From: CAZGIF01 sp964526045
GTDB taxonomy: Bacteria > Patescibacteriota > Gracilibacteria > Absconditabacterales > Absconditicoccaceae
Assembly: GCA_964526045.1 (NCBI GenBank)
Contig: CAZGIF010000003.1
Span: 124,001 to 188,000, forward strand
Direction: 5' to 3'
Length of the DNA stretch: 64,000 bases
The position numbers and the translations under genes were made by a program. The notes under the pieces are model-generated. The model was not told where the DNA came from. It saw only the letters and a list, made by a program, of their open reading frames with translations, and did no database searches. This document shows positions 11,238 through 22,276 of the stretch, in pieces (position 1 is the first letter of the stretch; every line of letters starts with the position of its first letter).

Positions 11238-11990
11238 TTACCTACGTGGATGCAATATCCTTATAATCTTGAGCGTTTGTATATTTTTCTTTTTGATTCT
11301 TAGTTTTCAACTATTGCCCAAGTATGTTCCTCCTGTGTCAATAATCGTGACTTCTCATGCTTCATTTGGTCATTCTAAAACAATAAGGCTATGGTTTCAA
11401 GAACTAAGCCAAACTTTGGGGTCTTTGCCTGGAGGTTTGTCAAATATGTTTCAATTGTGTATCATGAGCCGTGATCCTGGTCAGATGAGTTTTTTGTTTT
11501 TTTCATAAGGAATTTGTTCATATATATACTTTTTTTTGCCATTATTATACTCCTTGATCGTTGGATCTGGTGCGTACGTACGGTGCAGTTCATCTTGTTT
11601 GGTAAGTACTTTAGGAACTAATCATGCTTCATGATAAATTCATTGTGGACCATTCCAGCATGTACTAAAAGATACATTTTGATTGTAGAGTTTATATGCA
11701 GCTTGTATGATTTTGTCCTTGTGTTTTTCTCTATTTTGAATTCACTCCTTTTCGAAATTATTAAGTTCTTCATAATGCTGAGAATCAGTTTCCAAGGCAG
11801 TGGTGTTTTGCGAGACTTGTTGTTCAAATTTTAGTCTGCTGTGTCTTGAAATGTTTCATCAGTCTGTAGCTGTCGTCATTGAGAATACAAAGAGTATAGT
11901 CAGTAATATAGTATGTTTTTTTAGATCTGTTCATGAAGGTTTTACTGGTTCTTTAGTAGTACTGTTTTGTAGTTTTTCTGAGCTATACAT
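11238..11990 (-). CDS. Membrane-anchored secreted protein, possible papain-fold hydrolase
   Basis: 250 residues; a TAA two codons upstream fixes ATG 11990. One membrane helix (about residues 26-43), then a long charged coiled stretch to about 100. The outer domain has SFSTCWNGPQGIYHEAG and SSGNHSLIVLEGPNEAGEV, a Cys-then-His order seen in CHAP/NlpC-type folds, where an H-S-x-I-V strand carries the catalytic His. This is suggestive only. Likely surface located. Confidence 0.6.
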
Positions 11991-12093
11991 TTTTTATGAA
12001 GTTTATAGAAAAATTAAAATCAGCATATTGTATTTGATTTTTCAAAAATATGCATGAGTTGTTTTTGTCGCTTAGAATTAATTATTTATCAAA

Positions 12094-13092
12094 CTATTCT
12101 TCTTCGTCGTCACATACAGAGAAATCAAACGTATTTGGATCTCATCATTCTTCATAATATTTTTGAGCTTCTTTTTGTCTATTTTCGACATCATTAGGTT
12201 CGTCGTATATTTTTGTACTTGGTGTTATTGCTCTCATAACAATAAAACGTCCTGAGATTGGATCAAAGAAGTAGTCTTGTGTAATAACTTTGTCTGGTCA
12301 TCATAATTCAAACATGATCTTAGGGCTAATTCATATTTGTGGTGCTGGTCCTGTTATATTAATCCTTTCTAAAATGTTTTTTTGTGCATTGACTGATGCA
12401 ACTTTTATTATACTTTCTACAAATTCATATCATGACTGGTATGTTCAGTTTGCATGTGAAGTAGAATCCATATTTGATCATCATACATACATTTTTAGGT
12501 CTTTAGTATCTTCTCCAAAGTCTTGTAAGCGACTTTGTAATGTTTTTTGTAGCTGTTCTGTTAGTTCTTTTGATTGTGAGATTCTCTTTGCATCGATATG
12601 ACAGACAATATGTCTGTTTTGTTTGTCTTTGATCAATACATAAAAACATGAAATATGTCAGGTTGATAAGACTCATTTATTGGTTTCATTTAGTTCAGAT
12701 ATCATAAAGATTTCTGGGACACATCATTCGAATTCACTATATTGAATATCCATGACTGAAAATCACTCTCAGAACCGTTCCTTTATTCATGGTAAATTTG
12801 CAAGAGCATTAGTTTCTTGAGTTTTTGGTATATGTAGTGCCTGACTACTATCTTCAAGAGTGTAGATTTGTGGTTGCCATTTATCAATACAATTTATGAT
12901 ATCGTTTGGTCGTCACATATTTTCTAATTTTGTAAAATATTCTTGTCTTTTTATTTCTAGAGAAGTTGTGTCGCTTTGTCCGTAAGTATATCATGATATA
13001 GCTAGCAAAATAGGTATTAGTTTTAGCGTGTTTTTCGCTACTTTTGGTGCTTTTTTGATACTTTCTTTGATGTCAGTAAAAAATGTATTCAT
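12094..13092 (-). CDS. Secreted protein of unknown function
   Basis: 332 residues. The N-terminus is basic, then hydrophobic (LKLIPILLAISGYTYG) with a signal cleavage site around residue 39. The mature protein is mixed alpha/beta with four cysteines (INCIDKW, EGCVPE, ISCFYV, HIVCHI) that could form disulfides, and an acidic tail ending DDEEE. It lies between two other exported-protein genes on the same strand. No domain recognised. Confidence 0.65.
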
Positions 13093-13202
13093 ATTGTAAT
13101 TCTCGGTTTAGTAAAAAATAGATTATTGTAAAATAGAGCAATAAGTCAATATGAGTCTTATTTACTTTTGATCCGTAATCCAGGCTTTGTTTTTGAAAGA
13201 AT

Positions 13203-14879
13203 TTAAGATATTTTCAAAGTGCTTTTTCGATACATAAGAACATCGTGTCGTAATGTATTTCAAGCTAGTGTATTTAATTTTATGCTAATTTTTTTTGATA
13301 AGATTTTTCTTTGTTCTTGAGATAGTCACAGTGTTTCTCTATCTATTTTTTGTTTTATATTTTCCCATCAACTAAAAGCAGTAAGTTCTGATGATATAAT
13401 TTGTATGTCGTTATTGTTTTTAAAAAATGAAGCATCTACAAATGAAATAGGGCATATATTTATATAATTAGTATTTTCTTTTATTGAATTATAATAAAAG
13501 GTTCCATCTGTTTCATTTATGTACACGATTGGATTATTTCATAAGAAGTTTCTATTGATATAGACTCATTTTCATTCTTTATATCATCATTCTTGTCGCA
13601 GTACACTAAGTTTTCCATCGTATGTTATTGCTTGTATTGTGTTTGCATTTCGTATATAAGAAAGAATTCTTTGGAGTCAGAATACGTGATATCATTTTTC
13701 TGTCATTGTGGTTTGTTCTGGTATATCATATAATAGTTCTTGGAAGACTGAAAGATCTCAGACCTCGTATTCCTTTTCTCAATCTATTACTATACTTTCA
13801 CTATTGTCAGGATTATTTTTTAGCATATATAATTTATTTCATACTTTTTGTCAGTAAAATACATCTTTGAATGTTTTATCTTTGTAATATGTTGTATACT
13901 GAGGTAGCCCATTTTTGTCTTTGTTATGCATTATAAAAAATGGTTTCTTTCATATAATTCATGCATAGTTTATATAGCTATATCAATCTGTTATTGCTAT
14001 AGTATTAAAAAATCATACGGTTTTTCGTAAACCTTCTGATGTTTCTTTTTCGGTAGTATAAATAACATCTCATTCATTACTTACTTCAATAATTTTTATA
14101 TTCGCTTCATGAGTTGCAACTAATTTGTCATTTATAAATATGTTGTAATTTCAGTCTATATCTCTTCATACCCATGTCAAATATGTTTTATTAGGAGAAA
14201 AGTAGATATCATTTGATATATAATCAAGTTTTGTATTTTGAACAAGTATTTCTCAGTTTTTTGTTAAATCTTTTGTTTTTCAGTTTTCTACTACTAAAAA
14301 GATATTTCAAAATCAGTCACATATTTTTTTCTCAATATATCTTTCTGTATTTCAAATAATATTTCATTTATACTCTATATTACCTCAGTTTATTATTGCT
14401 GTAGACACTTGGTGAGTATTGTTATCTGCACAATACATATACTGATTATTTATTGGAACAATAATGTTTTTTTCTATATATATTTTTTCATTTTGTCAGT
14501 TACTTACTACTCACCAAAAATTATTCTCTGTATCTATTGTATATTGTAATACGAAGTGTTTCTCAGAAAAAGACTTACCATTTCGTATATAGATATATTG
14601 TGCATCCATAGCATCAGAATAATGTACGTTTACAAAAAGAATAGTTTCACCATATCGTTGTATATTTTTGATTGGCGTATATAAAAATTCTTTTTTGAGA
14701 TGAGGCAATTGGATTCTCGAATCGACAAAAAAGGATTCTTCTTCCACTGTATACGCAGTTTTTTCTCACACTCAAAAAATTGCTTTCACTGTTCAATTTG
14801 TTGCGAATTGTGTACAGTTTTGAGCAAAAGTATATCCGATGAATAATGAGATTATGAGCATTGTTATTATTTTTTTCAT
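13203..14879 (-). CDS. Secreted beta-propeller-like protein
   Basis: 558 residues with a clean signal peptide (MKKIITMLIISLFIGYTFA, cleaved before QN). The mature chain consists of repeated 40-50 residue beta units, for example FSPNKTYLTWVGRDIDGNYN followed by FINDKLV, a pattern of TolB/WD-like propeller blades. Glycines are mostly TGA. The C-terminus is helical. A second protein of the same general type is at 50238-52070. Ligand unknown. Confidence 0.62.
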
Positions 14880-15061
14880 TTCTTTTTTGTGATATAAAGT
14901 GTGATGTATTTGTACGAAGTCTTATTATATTTGCAAATACTTTTATACCACATCTTCGCAACTTGCAAAGGAGAAAATACGTTTTGTTGTACAAAGTATT
15001 TGATCAAAAGATATACTTCCACTATAGTCAGATAAAGATTTTTAGTTTTTTGACAAAAAAT

Positions 15062-16906
15062 ATGGGATTGGTAGATGATACAACAGCAATAGCAAAAGAG
15101 TTTCTCTTGCAACTTAATCAAGAATATGCGACATTACATACGGCATACGAAGAGTTATTTTGGGTGAGTTATATGGGAGATCATTCGAAAGACGATGACT
15201 TTACAGCAGCTAGAAATGCACTCGATTCTTTTAGAAACGACAAAAGTTATATACAAAAAATAGACAAACTGACCGAAGCAACGTCTGACCCAAAAACGTC
15301 TGAAAGACTTCAACATTGGAAGTATTTTTTTTCTTTGTACGATGTTCCTGCAGAACTGGATCCACTCAAACAAAAAATTGACAAGCTAGAATCTGACATA
15401 CAACAGCGTATGTCAAAGCATAATACATGATATATTGATCCGAAATCATCATCTTTTGTGCAAGCGACACATTCTGCAATGCGTATGAGAATGCAAACTT
15501 CAAGTGATGAGACGTTGAGAAAAGCACTGTTTGATGGTTCAACTGCAAGTGCATGTGATTTTGCAAAAGAGTATATCGACCTTGTTCAGTGGAGAAATGA
15601 ATATGCACGCAAAGCCTGATACAAGAACTTTTATGATTATAAAGCTCAAACTGAAGATCGTATGTCATGTGACGAGATTTTCTCGGTGTTTGATTGACTT
15701 ACATCAAAACTCAAAGACGTTCACGATAAGATGAGAGAAGAAGAAAAATCAATGCCTTGACTTCGTCAGCCATGGAATTTTGGGTATATGATGTCGTGAG
15801 ATTTTATCAAAGAGGAAAACGAATATTTTCCTCTGCAATCTATGATTGATGTATGGTGACGTTCTTTTGCAGCACTAGGAATCGACTATAGATGATCAAA
15901 AATGAAATTAGATTTATTAGAAAGAAATGGAAAATATAATAATTGATTTTGTCATGCGCCTATTGTAATTCATTATGACAAAAATGGTAAAAGAGTTGCC
16001 TGACAGACAAATTTTACTTGTACTGCTATTCCAGGTGAAGTGTGATCTTGATTTAGCGCTTGAAATTGTTTGTTTCACGAAGGGTGACATGCAGCTCACT
16101 TTTCAAATTCAGATCAACAAGATGTTATTCTCAATACAGAATACCAACCTCAAAGTAGTTCTTGGGCAGAAACTCACAGTATGTTTTTGGATACAATGTT
16201 TGATAGTATTGAGTGGAAAACTAGATATGCAGCTAATCTAGACGGATCGTTATATCCATTTGCTCTTCACAAAAAAATCACACTCAAAACCCACAAAATC
16301 AAAGCAAGGCAAATGCTTCATATCGCAGCAGTTGTAAAATTTGAACAACTGGTATACGAGATGGACAAAAACCTCACTCTCGACGCGATTGTAAAAATTG
16401 CATCAGATGTATCTCTTGAATATTTTGATTATACAACTCCTAGTTTGTGGTTGTTGACTGTACCACACATATATTCACGATCTAGCGCTTGTAGTTATCA
16501 TGGATATGGGATGGCAGATTTGGCAGTTGCACAATGGAGAGATTATTTTTATCAAAAATACTGATATATAGTAGATAATCCACACGTTTGAGAAGAAATG
16601 ACAAAAGTATGGAAATTGTGATCTAGTCTTGATCCACAATCTATGCGAATACAAGCATTTGGTTCAAAACTTTCTCCCGATGCGTATCTTGCTGATATCT
16701 TGATGGATGAAGAAGAACTGTTGGCTCTTCATCAACAAAGAATTGATAGACTCGCTTCTGTTCCACAGTATACAAAGCCCGTTGATCTTAATTGACCAAT
16801 TTCTCTACGAGATTGAAAACAAAAAATTGCTGACTCAGATGAGTCTTTTGAGACGATGTCAGAGAAACGAAAAGATTTTATCAATGATAGACTTTCATCA
16901 AAATAA
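15062..16906 (+). CDS. M3 family oligoendopeptidase
   Basis: 614 residues, no signal peptide. The zinc motif HEGGHAAHF starts at residue 339 (H339, E340, H343; G342 is TGA), with the third ligand E in QSSSWAETHSMFLD about 25 residues on, and the M3 substrate-binding region SYHGYGMADLAVAQWRDYF near the C-terminus. Length and order match PepF/thimet-like M3 enzymes, which cleave short cytosolic peptides. ATG 15062 is preferred; longer in-frame starts would overlap the divergent gene. Followed by a bidirectional terminator. Confidence 0.92.
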
Positions 16907-16939
16907 ACATCCTATAATATTAAAATTACTTGTATAAAA

Positions 16940-16972
16940 AAAATGGAGTCGACTATTCATCGATTCCATTTT
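16940..16972. terminator. Bidirectional terminator between convergent genes
   Basis: A 12-bp stem (AAAATGGAGTCG with CGATTCCATTTT, one G-U pair) and 9-base loop. A-tracts on one side and T-tracts on the other let it serve both the M3 peptidase gene and the minus-strand gene whose stop codon lies in the loop. Confidence 0.8.
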
Positions 16973-17783
16973 CTATTTCAAAATTTACTGTCTTTATTGC
17001 GTTTTCTTTGAAATCTGTATGATCTTTACATCTATTGCTTAGCTCCTGACTAATGCGGTTTAATCGAGGTCAGTTGGTTTCTTTTGCTCGACATACTCGT
17101 CCAGGTCTTCATCAATGATTATCATTAACCAGAATAATATGCTCTATACATGTTTGATATATTTCATTTCGTATGTCATTAGGTCACGACATTCATGCAT
17201 GAGTATCAAGAAATGGCTCATGTGGGTAGTCGAATTCGAACAATGCCATACGGTATCATAATTCTCTGATCATATAGGTAATGACAACTCTTTTCTGATC
17301 TTCATTTAATAGATTAAAGTTTTCACGAATACCACATTCTATTCGCATTCTGCTAAAATATCATCACGTGTCAAAAACTCTTCTGCCATCTGGACTTGAG
17401 CCAATTGTGTACAAATTATAATCTGCTACCATTTTTATAAGATGTTCTATTACTTTCATTTGTCTTTTACTCGCACTAAGTGATTTCTCTAATTCTTCAA
17501 TGTGGTATATTCTGATCTCGTCAGTATTTGAACTTGTGTCATTTATAGTCTTGTTGTTGCCACCATCAGATTCAGTTCACTGTATGATTATTTCATTTGC
17601 TACAAAGGGTCTTTCTCCATGAAGCTTTTCATGTACGCTACAACTTGAGAATCACATAGCTACCGAAACAACTAAAAATATCTTAGCTATTTTGTTTGTA
17701 AATTGTTGTTGTTGTGATTTATATTTTGGTGTTTCTCTAGTTTCTTGTTGTTTTTCTCTAGGAAAATATGTTTCAGGACTCAT
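16953..17783 (-). CDS. Probable lipoprotein with long cytoplasmic N-tail
   Basis: 276 residues. Residues 1-33 are polar and Gln-rich, then IFLVVSVAMGFSSC gives a hydrophobic core and lipobox ending at about Cys47. The outer part is helical with three or four cysteines and Arg-rich patches (GGRPGRVCRAKE). An unusually long n-region before a lipobox is also seen in the lipoprotein at 22251-23813, perhaps a lineage feature. No family recognised. Confidence 0.6.
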
Positions 17784-18160
17784 CGATATGATAATTATTT
17801 CTAATAAAAAAGTATCCTATGCGATGCATAGTTTTTTTTTGTGATTACCAATCATTGGTACAAAATGATATATATGTTTAGTTTATATTTTTCTTTGTGT
17901 GTTTTTGTTGCTTATGGTTAGGTTGTTTTGATCCTATTATGTGATTAGTTATTGTGATCACATTTACTATATTACGTTTTATGTTTTTTATATGTGACAA
18001 TTTTTTAGAATATGTCTATATCTTGTAAATCTATTGTTGTGCTCACCACACCCAAACTCTATAAATTTTGATGATGATAGCAAGAGCAGTCAGATAATTT
18101 TTGTTTGTAAATCTTGCCTTTTTGATAATACTGTTGATATTTATTATGCTGATGCTTTTT
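17784..18160. other. Divergent intergenic region with two palindromes
   Basis: 377 bases between the minus-strand lipoprotein gene and yaaA, with no supported gene. It holds CTATGC-GAT-GCATAG followed by T9 (17817-17840), a small terminator-like hairpin, and the palindrome TACCAAT-C-ATTGGTA (17846-17860), a candidate operator for the divergent pair. TGTGATCACA at 17953-17962 is another short palindrome. The rest is A/T-rich with no clear promoter consensus. Confidence 0.5.
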
Positions 18161-18853
18161 ATGTTACTTTGTTTTTTGTTGCCTCCATCTGAAGGAAAAT
18201 CTGAAAGTATTGCTTCTTGAGAAACGTATCAGAAGACTAATTTTTTGTGTAAAAATCCTCAACCAATAGATATTGCAACCACTGCAACTCCCAAAGAACT
18301 CAAATGCACTGGTTCGAGGTTAGATGAAGCAATTGAGTTGAATAAAAAAGTTTTGACAAGTCCGCGCTGTCCTGCGATCCAAAGATATACGTGAGTAATG
18401 TTTTGAGCAATAGACTATGAGACGATGTCTTCACCTGGACAAACGTATTTTGCACATCATACATTGATTTTGTCATCGATGTATTGACTTTTGAGACCTT
18501 TGGATATGATTGCCAATTACAAGTTGCCAGTGACTACAAAACTTGCTCATTATCGACGTCATGATGTTACACAATCACTATTGTCATTCGCAAATGACAA
18601 AAATATATTGTTTTGTGATATGCTTTCGTGACCGTATCGCAATATGATTGATTGGAAAATACTTAAGCAACATCAGAACATACACACCTGTCAGATTAAT
18701 TTTTTGAAAAAGAATACCACCTGACAGCTAGTCAAGTATACCCACTGAGTCAAGTCAGTCAAATGAAAGCGGTTTCGCGACATCTGCGAATCTTCTGCCA
18801 AAAATTTGGATCTTGAGCAAATGAAGCAGGGGAGTTTGGATGTGGTTGGGTAG
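18161..18853 (+). CDS. yaaA: YaaA family protein (peroxide stress / DNA-binding, DUF328)
   Basis: 230 residues. The start MLLCFLLPPSEGKSE matches the LPPSEGK opening of YaaA proteins; the core RYTGVMFGAIDY and LSSMYGLLRPLDMIANYKL is the family signature, and VKSVKGKRFRDICE matches the C-terminal KG-FR region. YaaA lowers Fenton damage during peroxide stress in E. coli, and some homologues bind or nick DNA. In-frame ATGs 9 or 15 bases upstream are possible starts. The frame holds nine or more TGA codons. Confidence 0.85.
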
Positions 18854-18918
18854 GAAGAATATTTTTTTGAATACTGATATATTTTGATTTTTGGGTATTA
18901 ATCATATGTTATATGTCT

Positions 18919-19353
18919 CTAATTTGGGTTTAATCCTCAATCTATTATATTTCACCGACGCATAGCATTTCACTGTAATAAGTAGATAATTAGTATTTTT
19001 TGTCATTCAATTTTACCAACTGATAGTAAATGACCTATGTTCTTCTCGTGTTCGTCTTTTTTGAGTTGTATAATGTAATCTCAAGCTGGTACAAACGTTA
19101 GTATCTCTCATTTTGACTTATCATTTATAGAATCTACATTTCTAGAATCTACTAACATTACAGGGTGTTTTTTGCTATCAAATGCGAGAATGAGTGATTC
19201 TTTTACTTTTTCTTCTCCATCAGAATAATCAGTAGTAATCGCAGTAATTATGTCAATACCGAGTTGAGGTTGATTTTTTTCTATTATCTTTTTGTCTTGA
19301 TTTATATTTAGATTCAAGCTATTTATTTTTTCTCTTAATTTGTGATTTGTCAT
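18919..19353 (-). CDS. Hypothetical soluble protein
   Basis: 144 residues, no signal peptide. N-terminal helix rich in Lys/Asn, then ITAITTDYSDGEEKVKESLILAF, HPVMLVDSRNVDS, a short strand-rich middle and a C-terminal Gly-rich tail. Convergent with yaaA, 65 bases apart. It precedes no obvious operon partner. Family unrecognised. Confidence 0.55.
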
Positions 19354-19485
19354 AATAATTTGTTTTTATAAATAATATATTAACTTATTTTTCTGTTTTC
19401 AAATGTCAACTGTTTTATTTATTTTTTTTATATTTACGATTTTTTATTTTCACTGAATATATTATTATTAAACTTCTTATATTTT

Positions 19486-20631
19486 TTAACATCTTTCAAA
19501 AGCATACGAAGGTGTACGTGATATTGTTGATGATTTTGTATTACGAGGGACGATATATGATTGGTCAAACAACGAATGTTGCGTAATTGTACTATCTTCT
19601 AGCTCTCATAGATAAATCCCCGTTGTTCTACACAAAACGTTTCACCATTGAACCGTTGCAAACAAGGAACGAATACACGTGATCAAGTAATCTATATCAT
19701 CCGTATGGTCAGGCAATCTTTTGTCTACAGAAAAACGCTTAAATTCTTTGGTTCTAAAAAATAGTTTGATATAGCGAGTTTTTGTATGCGTGTGATGCAA
19801 ATGTGCAATTGCTTTATCGATATTCTCAGAAAGGCGTTCCCATATGATGTTTGCTTGGTTAGTAAAATGAGGATGAAACGATCTACTTCTGTGGATACCA
19901 CGAGGATATTTTTTTGCCGCGAAAGATGTTGCATTGATGCAATTGACCTCATACCATACCTTGAGTCAACTTTTGCCAAGAAGAGATCTGACAAATGTGT
20001 ACGGAAGGCAAGCAAAATCATATGCTGTTTGGCAGTGTGAGGCTAGTTTGGCTTGTGTGCGACGACCAATAAAAGGCACCGCTTCTAGAGGAAGTGTTTT
20101 GAGAATATCATAGATATTTTGTTTATCTAGTCCGACACACTCTCCAAAAGGCTTATTGATTTCTGCAAACATTTTGGCAAGTATCTTGGTTGGTGCAAGT
20201 CATATTGAGACTGGAATTCCTACGTTTTTTTGTATGGATTCTTTGAGTCTCTTTGCTATTTCTTCGTAAGATACGTTGTACATGTCAGCATAGTCTGTGA
20301 TATCAAAAAATGCTTCATCTATACTAAATTGCTGTATTACTTTTGTATGTTTTATCAAAAAAGACATCAATTTTTGGGAAATGGTCTTGTAATATGCAAT
20401 GTCTGGAGAGACGTAGTGTGCGTCAGACGGAAGTATTTTTTTTGCTTCTCGTACGGGTGTTCAAACCTTGATACCAAATGCTTTGGCTGTATAATTTCTT
20501 GCAATGATAACATCTTTGCCAATACACACACATGTATTCGCCCAATCTGGGTGTCTATAGACTTCGCAATTTGCATAAAAGCTATCGCAATCTACTAATC
20601 ACCGAACTTTTGTAGAAAGAGGAAGATTCAT
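19486..20631 (-). CDS. Y-family DNA polymerase (UmuC/DinB-like)
   Basis: 381 residues. Palm motifs are clear: GLVDCDSFYANCE (metal-binding Asp, steric gate Tyr) and QQFSIDEAFFDIT (SIDE catalytic acids), followed by GIPVSIGLAPTKILAKMFAE and the helix-hairpin-helix thumb ALPFIGRRTQ-like segment (VPFIGRRTQAKL). The DCDSFYANCE form is closer to UmuC than DinB. Shorter than E. coli UmuC (422), with a C-terminal little-finger domain rich in Arg/His. No UmuD or LexA gene is adjacent, but a perfect inverted repeat sits 7 bases upstream of the start. Confidence 0.9.
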
Positions 20632-20637
20632 AGTATC

Positions 20638-20665
20638 TTATATAAGAATATTTATTCTTATATAA
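20638..20665. promoter_or_regulatory. Perfect inverted repeat upstream of the Y-family polymerase gene
   Basis: Arms TTATATAAGAATA and TATTCTTATATAA (13 bp each, no mismatch) separated by TT, ending 7 bases before the ATG at 20631. Position and symmetry fit an operator overlapping promoter or leader; an SOS-like repressor is inferred, not shown. Confidence 0.55.
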
Positions 20666-20855
20666 AGAGAAAGTTTTTATTTTGTGAATTAGATTTTTTT
20701 TCTACATTTCTTATTTCATCATGTGGAGCACTTCGCTCTTGAAGAGGGTGACTTGTGATGAGAATATACATGGCAATATGTATTTTTGCTTTGTAATCTA
20801 GTGTGAAATATAAATCAAGATGTGGGAAATAGTTTGGCTTACTCAAAAAACGCAG

Positions 20856-20974
20856 GTCCTAAGTGCTGTTAATCTCAATAAACACTGGAAAAAATATTAG
20901 GTATTATTAGAATGATCGCGGGAATAGTGTTATTGACTGAGAATTAAACAGGGTGCGGGGTTTCACACTAGGAC
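20856..20974 (+). ncRNA. Possible structured leader RNA upstream of the cation antiporter
   Basis: Three nested helices can be drawn: GTCCTA(A)GTG with CACTAGGAC; CTGTTAATCTCA with TGAG-AATTAAACAG (bulges); ATA(A)ACACT with AGTGTTAT. A 14-base G-rich bulge (20952-20965) interrupts the 3' side. GC is higher than the flanks. It ends 49 bases before the antiporter ATG, so a 5' leader or riboswitch is possible; strand is assumed from that. The rest of 20632-21023 holds only a weak TTG-start frame on the minus strand (20658-20846), not called. Confidence 0.4.
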
Positions 20975-21023
20975 GTACGTTAGCATAAATATTATCTTTA
21001 TTTTATTAATTAATTTTTCAAGT

Positions 21024-22040
21024 ATGAATATCCGAATAACAGTTCCTGTCTTGATCTGATGACTATGGCTTATGACTATGGTCATGGAGTATTTTTTTCT
21101 TCCTGCTATGCACCGTATAGCTAAGAAGCTCAATCTGTCAGATGATATTGCATGAGCGACGCTGATGTCTATTGCGACAAGTGCTCCTGAAATTAGTACT
21201 GCTCTGATTGCACTCTTTTTTTCTAGTACTATGGCTGCAAATCCTGCTCTTTGACTATGAACAATTGTATGATCTGCACTTTTTCAAATTCTTGTTGTTT
21301 TGTGATCTGTCTGAATAATGAGAACAAGCAAACTCCAATGGAGGCCTATTGTGAGAGATATGGTTGTATACTTGATAGCGGTCAGTCTCTTGTTTTTTCT
21401 TATTTCAGATGATTTGCTTACTTTGTGGGATGGAATTATCTTACTTTTTGTCTATGTTTTGTATGTTTTTTTTCTTTTATGGTGGAATAAAAAATATCCA
21501 CAAAAAGATCACATTGATGCTTTTGACGAAGTAGAAGAAGAGGCAGAGGGTATTTTGACAAAGACATTCGCTACAAATCATACTCGGGGTATTTTTTTTC
21601 TGAGTATTGGTGCTATTGGTTTGATCTCGTATTATCTTGTTTTAGCGGCTGAGTCTATTGCTGGTTGGATAGGAATACCTTCTGTTATCATTGCACTCAC
21701 TATTTTGGCATGAGGGACATCGATACCAGAACTGATCTGATCTGCTCAAGTGAGTAAAGAATGAAAATGAGAAATGGCTGTTGCTAATGCTGTATGAAGT
21801 AATGTTTTTGATATTCTTGTAAGTTTTGGGCTTCCATTGACAATCTATATTCTTATAACATGAGAAAATATTAGTGGTTTCGCTGGTTCTCAACTGACGT
21901 GATCTTTCTATCTTCTTTTCGCTTCAGTGGCTGTTGTCCTTTGACTGTTTGCAGTGAGGAAATTTGTCTTTGATAAACGACTATGACGAGGTCTTGTAAC
22001 TGCATATGTTGTGTATGTTCTTTGGATTGCTTTTGCGTAA
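21024..22040 (+). CDS. Calcium/sodium antiporter, CaCA family
   Basis: 338 residues with about ten membrane helices in two homologous halves. The alpha-repeats are evident: ATSAPEISTALIALFFSS followed by GLGTIVGSALFQILVVLG in the first half, and AGGTSIPELIGSAQ followed by ANAVGSNVFDILVSFGLP in the second. An acidic loop (DEVEEEAEG, about residues 168-178) separates the halves. These are the ion-binding motifs of YrbG-type exchangers. Most glycines are TGA. It follows a possible structured RNA, and its stop overlaps the next ATG. Confidence 0.9.
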
Positions 22041-22276
22041 TGTCTTCACGTTTTCTTGGTATACTTCTTCTTGTTCTTACTTTTTTTTGTCTTTTCTCAT
22101 AACATGAAAAAAGAAGAAAAGTATGCGAAGACAAGATAATACAACTCAACCAATCATTGACTGCCGTGGCTGTCAGTGATTTTTTTGAAAAAGAAAAAGC
22201 TCTCGTCATGCGAGAGCTAATTGCCAATGATGAGACATTGTTTGAGTATATTATTCACTGGTATTTAAAGGCTTAA
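22040..22276 (+). pseudogene. Small membrane-anchored protein gene interrupted by TAA
   Basis: ATG 22040 overlaps the antiporter stop. The frame gives MSSRFLGILLLVLTFFCLFS, a typical anchor or signal, then TAA at 22100-22102, then 57 further sense codons ending in TAA at 22274 (KIIQLNQSLTAVAVSDFFEK and a C-terminal helix) that read as real protein. Both halves are in the same frame and there is no good internal ATG just after the TAA. Either a nonsense mutation, an assembly error or two short proteins. The 3' end overlaps the convergent gene at 22251. Confidence 0.5.

Noticed and set aside
17953..17962. TGTGATCACA palindrome as a CRP-type site
   Set aside because: Only 10 bases, no crp gene seen, and such short palindromes arise by chance.
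20658..20846. Minus-strand frame from TTG (about 62 codons)
   Set aside because: TAG a few codons upstream, no ATG, no motif; weak support only.
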